Below are positions 54,498 to 62,572 of a stretch of 64,000 bases of DNA, piece after piece. A program made the translations under genes and the position numbers. The number at the start of each line of letters is the position of its first letter. Within the stretch, counting starts at the first letter, position 1. Source of the stretch: Thermococcus sp. CX2 (GTDB lineage: Archaea; Methanobacteriota_B; Thermococci; Thermococcales; Thermococcaceae); the NCBI RefSeq assembly GCF_012027555.1, contig NZ_SNUQ01000001.1:248001-312000 (forward strand). The letters are read 5' to 3'. The notes under the pieces were generated by a model, which was not told the DNA's origin, searched no databases, and saw only the letters and a program-made list of their open reading frames with translations.

Positions 54498-54883
54498 ATA
54501 AAAGTTTAGCGGGATATCACTGTTTCAGCCGGCATCTATTTCAAACTATGATGCTCTCCACCGCAAGGCGGTGATGTTTTCTCACTTCATAGGGGGCTAT
54601 GTTGGGCTCTAGACCTCTACTATGGAACAGTCCCGAAGCCGGATTCAAAATCCCGCTTTAAAAGGATACCATTGAAACCGTCTCCTCTATTGGTTGCTTT
54701 TGTTATAACGGCTCTCAAGAGAACTGTGTCCTTGCCTCCAACATCTGCCACCAGTAAGTCCGTGTTGCAAAGTTTGCCAAGGAGATAGGATTCACAATCA
54801 AGCGGGAACAGGAAAAGCTTGAACGCCTCTTCAAGCATATTATACAACTCAGAAACTCAAAAATATCATCACAGCCCAGAATG
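54498..54883 (+). other. 386-bp gap with debris, no confident gene
   Basis: Between the lamin-tail gene and tRNA-iMet. A plus-strand open stretch reading NYDALHRKAVMFSHFIGGYVGL then stop, and in the next frame SRPLLWNSPEAGFKIPL then stop (about 54540-54665), looks like a frameshifted protein tail, possibly of a transposase. A minus-strand open frame of 75 codons (54620-54847) has no ribosome site. AGCcGGATT/AATCCcGCT at about 54636-54654 is a short hairpin followed by TTT. I call none of these genes. Confidence 0.4.
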
Positions 54884-54961
54884 TGGTAGCGGGGGGAGGA
54901 TTTGAACCTCCGACCTCCGGGTTATGAGCCCGGCGGGCACTCCTAGCTGCCCCACCCCGCT
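54884..54961 (-). tRNA. Initiator tRNA-Met (anticodon CAT), CCA encoded
   Basis: Cloverleaf on the minus strand from 54961. Acceptor AGCGGGG pairs with CCCCGCT; the A1-U72 pair and three G-C pairs in the anticodon stem (GGGCTCATAACCC) are the marks of an archaeal initiator. T arm GGAGGTTCAAATCCTCC, discriminator A, and CCA encoded at 54886-54884. No intron. It lies at the border between the uS15 cluster and an AT-rich accessory block, a usual type of integration site. Confidence 0.97.
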
Positions 54962-55047
54962 GCTCAACCCGTTAGTTAGTGAACCGTGGAGGGTTTATAA
55001 ATTTTGCGGGGGAGGTATCAAAATAAGAAAACTAAAAAATCACTATG

Positions 55048-55752
55048 TTACTCAGAAGGTTGCACAACAACCGTAACTTTCAAGTCCTTATCTTGGGACT
55101 CGAACCGTACTGGAATGCCCCTTGAATTCACCAATACAGTCCACTCTTTTCCTGAGGGGGACGTGAACCTATACGCAAACAACCTTTCTTTAAGTCCAAG
55201 ACCCATTAGAATCCTGTCCGTTGTAGATAGTTGCAACTGTATCCTAGATAGACCTGTTGAGTTGAGGACAAGACGCCTGAATGCTATCATCGGAAGATTG
55301 TCTTCGAACATAGTAATGGCCTCATCCTTTTCAATACCATAGTACTGACTCCAGAATTCTGTCAAGTCCATTGTCGTTCCATTGTTCAACATGATAGTCC
55401 CCTTAATCTCCCCAGTGTTCAAGTTTACTATCACCTGGGCACGTGTCAGAAGGGTTCCATTGACATAGAACTCCTCCATCGCCTTCACTATTTCCTTTCT
55501 CATGTCAATGTGTCCTACTGTAATAACTTTACCAATATATGTGAAATCTTTCATAACTTTTCTGACCCCATTCTGCTCAATAACATGTACATAATACTGA
55601 TTAAACTCGATACTTCTCGTGAAATTGTAAGCAACTAGAGTTCTCGCAGAGGTAACTAGAGTATCCTTGGATGGAGGCTCAACAAGAGCATACGCTGTTC
55701 CGAGAACACTTCCAATGAACAACACAATAATGAGTGCTAGTATCTTTTTCAT
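55048..55752 (-). CDS. Secreted protein of unknown function
   Basis: 234 residues from ATG 55752 (GGGGGTGA 6 nt upstream). Signal peptide KKILALIIVLFIGSVLGTAYA. The mature part is beta-rich with N-glycosylation sites (NGTL, NNGT, NSTG) and a C-terminal part GLKERLFAYRFTSPSGKEWTVLVNSRGIPVRFESQDKD. No membrane anchor or enzyme motif. Composition is AT-leaning compared with the housekeeping genes around. It is the second gene of a pair with the 150-residue protein upstream. Confidence 0.6.
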   Translation of the reverse strand: MKKILALIIVLFIGSVLGTAYALVEPPSKDTLVTSARTLVAYNFTRSIEFNQYYVHVIEQNGVRKVMKDFTYIGKVITVGHIDMRKEIVKAMEEFYVNGTLLTRAQVIVNLNTGEIKGTIMLNNGTTMDLTEFWSQYYGIEKDEAITMFEDNLPMIAFRRLVLNSTGLSRIQLQLSTTDRILMGLGLKERLFAYRFTSPSGKEWTVLVNSRGIPVRFESQDKDLKVTVVVQPSE

Positions 55753-55766
55753 AGGGATCACCCCCT

Positions 55767-56219
55767 CTACCTCTCGTAAACATTCACATAATGCCAACCT
55801 ATTTCCAACTCAGAGCGAGGGCCTCCTTCATTATCTCTCGGGTAGGGGTAATAGAAACTTTCTGTAAATCCAGGCTCCGTATAAGTTCTGAATAATCTAA
55901 ATCCGGCGCTATTAGTTAACTCTGCCGCCGCATAATCTAGAACATACACCCCGAGAACTGGAATAATGATGTACCCCCACCCCGACCCCTGGTACCATGA
56001 AGTCGTGTATGTCCCAAGAGTACCTTGCATTGTAAACTTGTAAGTGTACGGCCAGAAACCTATCGTTCTCGTTGCATAAAAGTCAGGCCCGGTATCGTAT
56101 AGAACCACGTCGTATATAGCCCCCCATGCTCCCACTGGCTTGACTGAGCCTGCGACTATTGCTTCAAAAAAAACTATCCAAACTATTACCATTGCAACTT
56201 TTTTTACTGGAGATGTCAT
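55767..56219 (-). CDS. Small secreted Tyr/Gly/Trp-rich protein
   Basis: 150 residues from ATG 56219 (GGAGGTG 6 nt upstream). Signal peptide KKVAMVIVWIVFFEAIVAGS, then an aromatic-rich mature part (FWPYTYKFTMQGTLGTYTTSWYQGSGWGYIIIPVLGVYVLDYAAAEL) ending in HYVNVYER. This recalls small secreted toxins or bacteriocin-like proteins such as the lactococcin-972 group, but I have no firm match. The partner gene begins 14 bases downstream. A two-gene surface or toxin-immunity module is possible. Confidence 0.5.
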   Translation of the reverse strand: MTSPVKKVAMVIVWIVFFEAIVAGSVKPVGAWGAIYDVVLYDTGPDFYATRTIGFWPYTYKFTMQGTLGTYTTSWYQGSGWGYIIIPVLGVYVLDYAAAELTNSAGFRLFRTYTEPGFTESFYYPYPRDNEGGPRSELEIGWHYVNVYER

Positions 56220-56340
56220 GGTAGACACCTCCGATGATGTCACTAAAAATTAGAACTTTTTAGTATAATAATTTTACGGTTAATAAGTGTTGAAAAGAAG
56301 AGTTTATAACTCCTCTTTCCCCAGATTCTCTGGTGGTAGA

Positions 56341-57501
56341 ATGTACCTGACCAAAGAGGAAGAACTCATCCTGGCCGGCGAATACGGCTACGCCCTCCAG
56401 AAGGCCATGGAGATACTCGTGGCTCTGGGAGAAATCTACGGTGCTGACAGGCTCATTCCAATTAAAAGTGCCCAGGTTGCTGGTGTTTCATACAAAAACA
56501 TCGGTGACGCTGGAATTGAGTTTCTAAGGGACTTTGCCAACGCTGGGGCAAAGGTGAGCGTCTATACAACTCTAAACCCCGCCGGAATAGGCGACGACGA
56601 GTTCATGGAAAAGCAGATGGAAATACTCGAGCTTTACCGCAGGATGGGCATCGAAGTTACGTCCACGTGCACCCCCTACTACGGGGCAAATCTTCCAAAG
56701 TTCGGCGATCACTTGGCCTGGAGCGAAAGCTCAGCGGTAAGCTTCGCCAACTCGATTTTAGGTGCGAGGACAAACCGCGAAGGAGGGCCTTCGAGTCTGG
56801 CAGCTGCCATAGTCGGCAAAACTCCTAACTACGGCCTGCATCTAGACGAAAACAGGAAAGCAACCGTCATAATCAGCGTTGAGGCAAACGTCAGGACTTT
56901 CGTGGACTACGCGGCCTTGGGTTACCACCTTGGAAAAACCCTCGGCAACGATGTGCCATACATCAAAGGCCTGAAGCCCGAGATGACTGAGTATCTCAAA
57001 GAGATGGGTGCCGCTATGGCCGCGAGCGGCTCTATAGCTCTATATCATGTGGAAGGTGAGACCCCCGAATATAGAAATGCTATAACTGAGAAGCTCGAAA
57101 CGATAACCGTCGAGAATTCTGATATCAGAGCCGTTAAGGAGCAGTTCGCCGATGACTGGAGCGAGATCGACATGATTCTGATTGGCTGCCCCCATACTTC
57201 CCTAGCGGAAGTTAAGGAAATCGCCGAGCTACTGAGCATGCGCGGGAGACCGCTGAAGATACCGCTCTTCATCACGGCGAGCAGAGCGGTCAAGGCATTG
57301 GCAGATTCTCTAGGCTACACTGAGATCATAGAGCGCTACAACGGCAGGATTATTCCCGACATATGCTTCGTAGTCTCACCGATAAAGGGCTGGTACAGAG
57401 GAGTGGCCACCAACAGCGGGAAATCAGCCTTCTACTTCCGGTCCTTTGGCTTCAAGGTGAGGCTCGATGATGCGGAGAACCTCATAAAGGAGGCACCGTG
57501 A
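56341..57501 (+). CDS. Phosphomevalonate dehydratase large subunit (aconitase X type)
   Basis: 386 residues from ATG 56341 (TGGTGG upstream, TATA GTTTATAAC near 56302). DUF521/aconitase-X large subunit with SAQVAGVSYKNIGDAGIEFLRDF, the Cys-containing TSTCTPYYGANLPKFGDHLAWSESSAVSFANSILGARTNREGG and LIGCPHTSL. With the small subunit next door it dehydrates (R)-5-phosphomevalonate to trans-anhydromevalonate 5-phosphate in the archaeal mevalonate pathway, feeding isoprenoid lipids. The enzyme binds a [4Fe-4S] cluster. Confidence 0.93.
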   Translation: MYLTKEEELILAGEYGYALQKAMEILVALGEIYGADRLIPIKSAQVAGVSYKNIGDAGIEFLRDFANAGAKVSVYTTLNPAGIGDDEFMEKQMEILELYRRMGIEVTSTCTPYYGANLPKFGDHLAWSESSAVSFANSILGARTNREGGPSSLAAAIVGKTPNYGLHLDENRKATVIISVEANVRTFVDYAALGYHLGKTLGNDVPYIKGLKPEMTEYLKEMGAAMAASGSIALYHVEGETPEYRNAITEKLETITVENSDIRAVKEQFADDWSEIDMILIGCPHTSLAEVKEIAELLSMRGRPLKIPLFITASRAVKALADSLGYTEIIERYNGRIIPDICFVVSPIKGWYRGVATNSGKSAFYFRSFGFKVRLDDAENLIKEAP

Positions 57502-57510
57502 GGTGAGAAA

Positions 57511-57903
57511 ATGAAACTCAAGGGCAGAAAGATAGTCGGTGGCGAGGCTGAGGGGGAACTGATAGTCTCTCAGAAGCCCCTTTCCTTCCTCGGCGGCGTT
57601 GACCCCGAGACAGGAATAGTTACTGATGCCGAGAGTGATATAAGGGGCCAGAGCATAGCCGGGAAAATCCTGGCATTTCCACGTGGTAAGGGCTCAACCG
57701 TTGGCTCTTACGTTATCTACGCCCTTAAGAAGAACGGAAAGGCACCGAAGGCAATAATCGTCGGTGAGGCCGAGACAATAGTGGCAACAGGAGCTATAAT
57801 AGCGGGTATTCCTATGGTTGATGGCATAGATGTCTCCAAGCTCAAGAGCGGACAGAGAGTCAGGGTCAAAGCCGACGAGGGACTGGTCGAAGTTGGGGAA
57901 TAG
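57511..57903 (+). CDS. Phosphomevalonate dehydratase small subunit
   Basis: 130 residues from ATG 57511 (GAGGTGAG upstream), 9 bases after the large subunit. The swivelling domain of aconitase X: VGGEAEGELIVSQKPLSFLGGVDPETG, then the conserved GKILAFPRGKGSTVGSYVIYALKKNGKAPKAII and a GIPMVDGID motif. It closes the active site over the substrate held by the large subunit. Confidence 0.93.
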   Translation: MKLKGRKIVGGEAEGELIVSQKPLSFLGGVDPETGIVTDAESDIRGQSIAGKILAFPRGKGSTVGSYVIYALKKNGKAPKAIIVGEAETIVATGAIIAGIPMVDGIDVSKLKSGQRVRVKADEGLVEVGE

Positions 57904-57947
57904 CCTTTTTAAGGTACTCCTCAATCCATTTTTAGGGAGTGCGGAAA

Positions 57948-59198
57948 ATGCCGAAGGGTATCTACGAATGTATTGACTGTGGCCACAGGGAGGCTCTTGA
58001 CTCGTCCGAGCCCCTCATTGAAAATGCCTGCCCAAAGTGCGGCGGAGACATGCTCCTCGTTGGATTTCAAGAGGACAAAGAGGGTGTACCGTTTGGAGTT
58101 CAGATCGAGAGGCCAATCCTTCCAGAAGACCTCGAAGCAAAGCTGAAAACCTTCTACGAGCTCGAACTAAAGGGGGTAGAGGGAAGTGTCTTCGTTTTTG
58201 AGGTTCGTGAGATACATGAGGACAACTTTGAGCGAGTGCTGAGGGAACTGGAAGAATTTGGCTACTGGGGGGCGCTCAAAAAGCGTGAGGGTAAGGTGAT
58301 ACTGTTTGTTTTCCCCGCCCAAGAGGTAAAGGAAAATAATAAGCGGCTCCCTTGGATATTCCTCATCGCGACCATATTCACAACTCTGCTGGCGGGCTAT
58401 TACCTCTCGACAGGTTACATCGCAACACTGGACTACTATAACCTGCCAGGCATCCGGAATCCATACATTCACGCCGTTGCGTTTTCGATAAGCGTTATGG
58501 CTATCCTTGGAACCCACGAGCTGGGGCACAAAATAGCGGCGGCCTATCACGGTGTCAGGGCAACCATGCCATACTTCATTCCATTTCCGAGTATGTTAGG
58601 TACCCTTGGGGCCGTTATCAGGGTAAAGTCACCTCTTCCCACGAGGGACGCCGCCATAGACCTTGGTGTCAGCGGTCCCATTGCGGGGTTCTTGGTTGCC
58701 ATACCGGTGAGTATAATCGGGTTAAGGCTCTCCATTCCAATACCCGCCGACCAGATACCATCAATGGAGGGCGGTATAGCATTCGGGGAAAACATCATTT
58801 TTACTCTCCTTGAAAAGTATGTGGTCACGTTCCCCGACAACACTGTGGTTTTCCTCCATCCCGTTGCCATAGCAGGATGGGTTGGTATTCTTGTAACGTT
58901 TCTAAACCTCATACCAGCCGCCCAGCTAGACGGTGGACACATAGCGCGGGCTTTCTTGAACGAAAGAACCCACCGCTATCTTACCATGGGCACAGGGATC
59001 ATGCTTATAGCTATGAGCTACTTCTGGGTTGGCTGGCTTATTTGGGGCATGCTCATACTCCTAATGGGCTCGATTGGGAACCCCGGGGCACTTGATGAGG
59101 TCACTCCAATATCAAAGAAAAGACTTGTCTTAGCAGCCATAGCGGTGATAATCTTCCTAGTGTCGGCGACACCAAGACCCCTATGGGTCACTGGCTGA
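57948..59198 (+). CDS. Site-2-type intramembrane zinc protease (M50) with N-terminal zinc ribbon
   Basis: 416 residues from ATG 57948 (GGGAGTG 6 nt upstream). Residues 1-35 form a zinc ribbon (CIDCG and CPKCGG). Residues 45-125 form a small alpha/beta domain, followed by about eight helices. The active site has HELGH in AILGTHELGHKIAAAYHG and the second ligand motif NLIPAAQLDGGH. Such proteases cut transmembrane substrates within the bilayer, often anti-sigma-like regulators in bacteria. The archaeal substrate is unknown. Its last 11 bases overlap the convergent regulator gene. Confidence 0.92.
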   Translation: MPKGIYECIDCGHREALDSSEPLIENACPKCGGDMLLVGFQEDKEGVPFGVQIERPILPEDLEAKLKTFYELELKGVEGSVFVFEVREIHEDNFERVLRELEEFGYWGALKKREGKVILFVFPAQEVKENNKRLPWIFLIATIFTTLLAGYYLSTGYIATLDYYNLPGIRNPYIHAVAFSISVMAILGTHELGHKIAAAYHGVRATMPYFIPFPSMLGTLGAVIRVKSPLPTRDAAIDLGVSGPIAGFLVAIPVSIIGLRLSIPIPADQIPSMEGGIAFGENIIFTLLEKYVVTFPDNTVVFLHPVAIAGWVGILVTFLNLIPAAQLDGGHIARAFLNERTHRYLTMGTGIMLIAMSYFWVGWLIWGMLILLMGSIGNPGALDEVTPISKKRLVLAAIAVIIFLVSATPRPLWVTG

Positions 59199-59742
59199 CC
59201 TTCTTCTCTTTTAGTATCTGTTCTATGTCGTAGTATATGGAGTCCCTTGAGACGCCGAATATTCTTGCTATCTCAGATATGTTGAGAACCCTCGGGTTGT
59301 AGTTGAACATTCCTAGGACGTTGGCCAAAAGCTCTCTGCGCTCTTTTATCGTGAACTCTCTAAAGGGCCTCTTCTCCAGGGGGACATTGTAAACGACGAC
59401 GCCCACAGCGTAGGTTCTCCTCGTGACGGGAGTGGTATAGGTCCCGACCTCAAAGTTCACGACCCGTGCCTCACTTGGCAGAGCCCTGTTGATTTTCTCT
59501 AGGGCCTTATTTACTGCTTCCTCTTTGCTTCTCCCGATGGCATATTCCGCAAGGATGCCCTTTTTCATATTGACGCTAGTATCCAGAAGAACAGTTACTG
59601 CCAGGTTCATAAACGCACCAAAAGTCAGGGTTATCTTTGAGGACGATATGAAGCCAGGCTTTGAAGAGAGCAGGTTCCTTGACTTAAGCACTATGCTATT
59701 TACACAATCCTCAATATTTGAAGATTCACATTGCATATTCAT
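59188..59742 (-). CDS. Transcription regulator with C-terminal helix-turn-helix
   Basis: About 184 residues; ATG 59742 or 59736 or GTG 59751 could start it, with GTGGAG nearby. Residues 30-110 form an alpha/beta domain (ITLTFGAFMNLAVTVLLDTS and AVNKALEKINRALPSEARVV). The last 65 residues carry an HTH (NISEIARIFGVSRDSIYYDIEQIL). The gene diverges from two class III pilin genes, and a perfect 16-bp palindrome lies 30 bases upstream of its start. That suggests self- and pilin-gene control, inferred from position. Confidence 0.7.
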   Translation of the reverse strand: MNMQCESSNIEDCVNSIVLKSRNLLSSKPGFISSSKITLTFGAFMNLAVTVLLDTSVNMKKGILAEYAIGRSKEEAVNKALEKINRALPSEARVVNFEVGTYTTPVTRRTYAVGVVVYNVPLEKRPFREFTIKERRELLANVLGMFNYNPRVLNISEIARIFGVSRDSIYYDIEQILKEKKVSQ

Positions 59743-59769
59743 TAACTCCACGTGACCACCCCTGTACTT

Positions 59770-59785
59770 TCCGCAATATTGCGGA
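59770..59785. promoter_or_regulatory. 16-bp perfect palindrome, probable operator
   Basis: TCCGCAATATTGCGGA is a perfect inverted repeat between the regulator gene and the pilin promoter. Position and symmetry fit a dimeric HTH protein. It is 26 bases upstream of the pilin TATA box (CTATATAAGC, 59811-59820). Confidence 0.6.
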
Positions 59786-59810
59786 TAACTAGCCTAAATT
59801 TGAGTAGAAA

Positions 59811-59820
59811 GCTATATAAG
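59811..59820 (+). promoter_or_regulatory. TATA box of the first pilin gene
   Basis: GCTATATAAG followed by CTTTTT. The start site would be near 59842, leaving a leader of about 27 nt with GGAGGTGAGG before ATG 59869. Confidence 0.55.
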
Positions 59821-59868
59821 CTTTTTCTGTACATTAGGGTATGGAGTAATTCTCCGGAGGTGAGGAAC

Positions 59869-60045
59869 ATGAAGAGGAAGGCCCAGGGTGCAATTGAGTA
59901 CCTGTTTATGATTGCAGCTGCTCTGATAATAATCCTGATTGTTGTCAGGCAGCTCCAGAACAGGGGCGAGACTGCCTCTACGACCATCGAAGGCGCTGAG
60001 GGAGAGATAAGCAGCGTTCTTAGCTCGATGAGTGCCAGCGGTTGA
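59869..60045 (+). CDS. Class III (QxxxE) pilin-like protein
   Basis: 58 residues from ATG 59869 (GGAGGTGAGG upstream). The prepilin motif KRKA-QGAIEYLFMIAAALIIILIVV has cleavage before Gln and the conserved Glu at mature position 5, as in euryarchaeal pilins processed by EppA/FlaK-type peptidases. The mature protein is about 55 residues with a short acidic tail (TASTTIEGAEGEIS). It would form or join a thin adhesive pilus. Confidence 0.85.
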   Translation: MKRKAQGAIEYLFMIAAALIIILIVVRQLQNRGETASTTIEGAEGEISSVLSSMSASG

Positions 60046-60073
60046 AGTCTTGGCCCTTTTTTTCTATATCAAT

Positions 60074-60104
60074 TACATTTAATTGTCGGACTACATTTAA
60101 TTGT
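60074..60104 (+). repeat. 13-bp direct repeat upstream of the second pilin gene
   Basis: TACATTTAATTGT occurs at 60074-60086 and 60092-60104, an 18-bp period. The copies lie 24-54 bases before ATG 60128. They may be duplicated TATA-like elements (CATTTAAT) or a regulator site. Confidence 0.5.
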
Positions 60105-60127
60105 TGGAATTTACTGAGGGGAAAGTC

Positions 60128-60304
60128 ATGAAAAAACACGCACAAAGTTCCTTGGAGTATGTATTTATGTTCGCCGCAGGTTTACTCATAGTGCTGATAA
60201 TTCTTGTGGTACTCAGAGACCGTCCACATCATACAGCTGCGCAGCTTGTCGAGTCGGAGGACAATCTAGTTTCCGAGGCACTGAGCGAGTTGCAAAATGG
60301 ATGA
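60128..60304 (+). CDS. Class III (QxxxE) pilin-like protein
   Basis: 58 residues from ATG 60128 (GAGGGG 7 nt upstream). The prepilin motif KKHA-QSSLEYVFMFAAGLLIVLIILVVL has the conserved Gln+1 and Glu+5. The tail is acidic with two His (RDRPHHTAAQLVESEDN). It is a paralogue of the protein encoded 80 bases upstream and is convergent with the glycosyltransferase-like gene with no gap. Confidence 0.85.
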   Translation: MKKHAQSSLEYVFMFAAGLLIVLIILVVLRDRPHHTAAQLVESEDNLVSEALSELQNG

Positions 60305-62572
60305 TTAATGATCTCTAAGCTCGAGGATTATCTTATCACCGATTATTTCAATCCGGTTATTGGACACTTTTCTAACTTTGATGTCTTTCCCACCAATCAA
60401 CAAGTGGAAGTCCCCACAATAAACATCAACTGGAGAGTTAGATTCATCGCCAAGTTTTAGGAATTTGTCCTCGCCAAATACTGTTATCTCCCCAGTAAAA
60501 TTGAATACCAGAGCAGCAGGCACGTCTAAAAATATTAATTGGCTCCCATTTAATAACAATCTAAATGCAACCGAGCTGGAAGCGTTTGCGTACTGAACTG
60601 CGAGATAGTCATTCTTATCCAAATCATAGCTCAGCTGAGTGCGGAAATTAAAAGCGGTGTTGTTACTAACTGCGTAGAAATTCGCAATTTCCGTTGAGTT
60701 TACCCAAACAACGACCCTACCATTGTAAGTGCTTATATAAAGTGGCCCTGCGGAATTATGAGTAAGCAATCGTGAATACATTTCTAAGATATCCTTGTTA
60801 TCGTAAGACTCTCCATACAGTAAAGTTGAACCCATCCTCACTGTCGATGCAAAGCTCCGAAGTTGATCTCTGAATTCTTTGTTAACCCAGTTATAATATG
60901 CCCAGGTGCTAATGACGAAATATTCAACTCCCTCCTCTTTCAAGATCTTAAGCATCGTACTAACGTTGAGGTCTTCAAGTAAAAGTAAACCAAATGCGTC
61001 AATGTAATATGGGACTGTGTTGGCGTCCAGATAGTAAGTATTCATTGGATTTAAGGAATAGGTTGTCCCCAGAGCAATGTCGGCGGATGAGAGGTAGTCC
61101 CTAAGATCATCCCTCATCGTTTTTGTGTGAACCGCGTAGATAAACTTTAGATTGCCGTGGGGATACTGGTAAACAATCCCAAAATCAGCCACCAACAGCA
61201 ATAGAACGAGGAAAAAGCCCAGAGTGCGTACATGTCCTTTTTGAACGATGGAGGGAAGATTGTAAAGAACATCCGCAAGCAGAATATGTATCAACAATAG
61301 AAGGGGCAGGATAAACCTGCCTGTGATAATAGATGGAGACACTGCAAAGTACATAAACGCTGTTATTGTTGACAAGACAAGGAGGGATTTGCCCAACGAA
61401 GACATTGGGACTTTCTTGGAAAATGCCCAGATAGCCAGTACTAGGAGTGCTAATAGAACAACAGGAAGAATAAACATCCAGAACTCCAGAGTGTTCTTGT
61501 AAATATCCTCGAAGAGGTCGCTAACGAATATGAAGAAGTTTATTATCGGGAAGCTCCTCCCACCCTGTATCAAATATGTCTGGGAGAGATAATCAGTGCT
61601 AATCGCAATTCCTAACAATCCTTCCACGATTATTTTGGGCAAAAAGAATGCTGAAGCCAGAAGCAAGACGCGTTTTAGATTATGAAGTGAAAAGCTAATC
61701 ATGTCTTTTACTTGGGGAAGATACGAGCAGTTGAATATTTTCAATGTCAGACTGCCCCAGAGGACAAGGAGAACCATTATGGGGATTATCTGATCCCAGT
61801 AAACGATCCTATGAATACCCGGCACCACAACAACAGCCCTAACATACCAGCTTGGCCATAGGATAACAGTTGCCATAACCAGGAGAATCATGATGAGGTA
61901 TGTTGTCGCTAGTATAAAGACCTGTCGTTTGTTAAAAATAACCCCTATTGCACCATGTAAGTATGAAATAATGCGTTCACTTTTGTTGAATAGTATTAGG
62001 ACGTAGAGTGCAAGTGCATACGGAAGAATTGTGAATTTGGATGTGCTTCCGAGACCCACCCAAAATAACGCAATATACGCATATTTTTCATCTTCTGTTT
62101 TTATGTACCTGATAAAATAGTAAACAGACAGCAGAGTGAAAAATTCAATTGAAGATTCATGGAAAACCAAGGAGTTTACCTGAATTAAAAGAGGATCGAG
62201 GGCCAGCAATCCCGAAAGGATAATGCCCAGTTTCCAATCTTTAATCTCCTTGCCAATGTAGTAAGCTATGATCAGTGATAGCAGACCAAAGAAAACTGAT
62301 AGCGCCCGTCCAGTTATATAATTGTCGCCAAATACCCTTAGCCAGACAGCAAGGAGATAATAATAGAGGGGAGGATGAACCGCAAAAATATCCCTGTAAG
62401 GGAGATAACCATGGTTAATCAGCCGTGCAATTAGGAGATACGTACCCTCGTCATAGTCATAGTATTCGCTCATGGATTCAAACATAAGCAGGCGAAGGAG
62501 TATGTAAGCAAAGAATATCATACTTAACAAGGTATATCTATACACTGAGTCCTTATGATCCAGCTTACCCAT
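60305..62572 (-). CDS. GT39-like membrane glycosyltransferase (dolichyl-phosphate-sugar dependent)
   Basis: 755 residues from ATG 62572 (GGAGGAGTG upstream). The N-terminal half has about 12 helices with the family's acidic loop after helix 1 (SEYYDYDEGTYLLIARLINHGYLPYRDIFAVHPPLYYYL), the catalytic Asp/Glu region of PMT/ArnT-like enzymes. A roughly 220-residue extracellular C-terminal domain follows. Members move a sugar from a lipid carrier to protein or lipid outside the membrane. AT-rich third positions and tail differ from neighbours. The start overlaps the upstream gene by 8 bases. Confidence 0.8.
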   Translation of the reverse strand: MGKLDHKDSVYRYTLLSMIFFAYILLRLLMFESMSEYYDYDEGTYLLIARLINHGYLPYRDIFAVHPPLYYYLLAVWLRVFGDNYITGRALSVFFGLLSLIIAYYIGKEIKDWKLGIILSGLLALDPLLIQVNSLVFHESSIEFFTLLSVYYFIRYIKTEDEKYAYIALFWVGLGSTSKFTILPYALALYVLILFNKSERIISYLHGAIGVIFNKRQVFILATTYLIMILLVMATVILWPSWYVRAVVVVPGIHRIVYWDQIIPIMVLLVLWGSLTLKIFNCSYLPQVKDMISFSLHNLKRVLLLASAFFLPKIIVEGLLGIAISTDYLSQTYLIQGGRSFPIINFFIFVSDLFEDIYKNTLEFWMFILPVVLLALLVLAIWAFSKKVPMSSLGKSLLVLSTITAFMYFAVSPSIITGRFILPLLLLIHILLADVLYNLPSIVQKGHVRTLGFFLVLLLLVADFGIVYQYPHGNLKFIYAVHTKTMRDDLRDYLSSADIALGTTYSLNPMNTYYLDANTVPYYIDAFGLLLLEDLNVSTMLKILKEEGVEYFVISTWAYYNWVNKEFRDQLRSFASTVRMGSTLLYGESYDNKDILEMYSRLLTHNSAGPLYISTYNGRVVVWVNSTEIANFYAVSNNTAFNFRTQLSYDLDKNDYLAVQYANASSSVAFRLLLNGSQLIFLDVPAALVFNFTGEITVFGEDKFLKLGDESNSPVDVYCGDFHLLIGGKDIKVRKVSNNRIEIIGDKIILELRDH

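Noticed and set aside
54540-54600. Possible C/D RNA around two ATGATG/GTGATG motifs
   Set aside because: No CTGA boxes at proper spacing on either strand.
54620-54847. 75-codon minus-strand open frame
   Set aside because: No ribosome site or promoter, lies in apparent debris.
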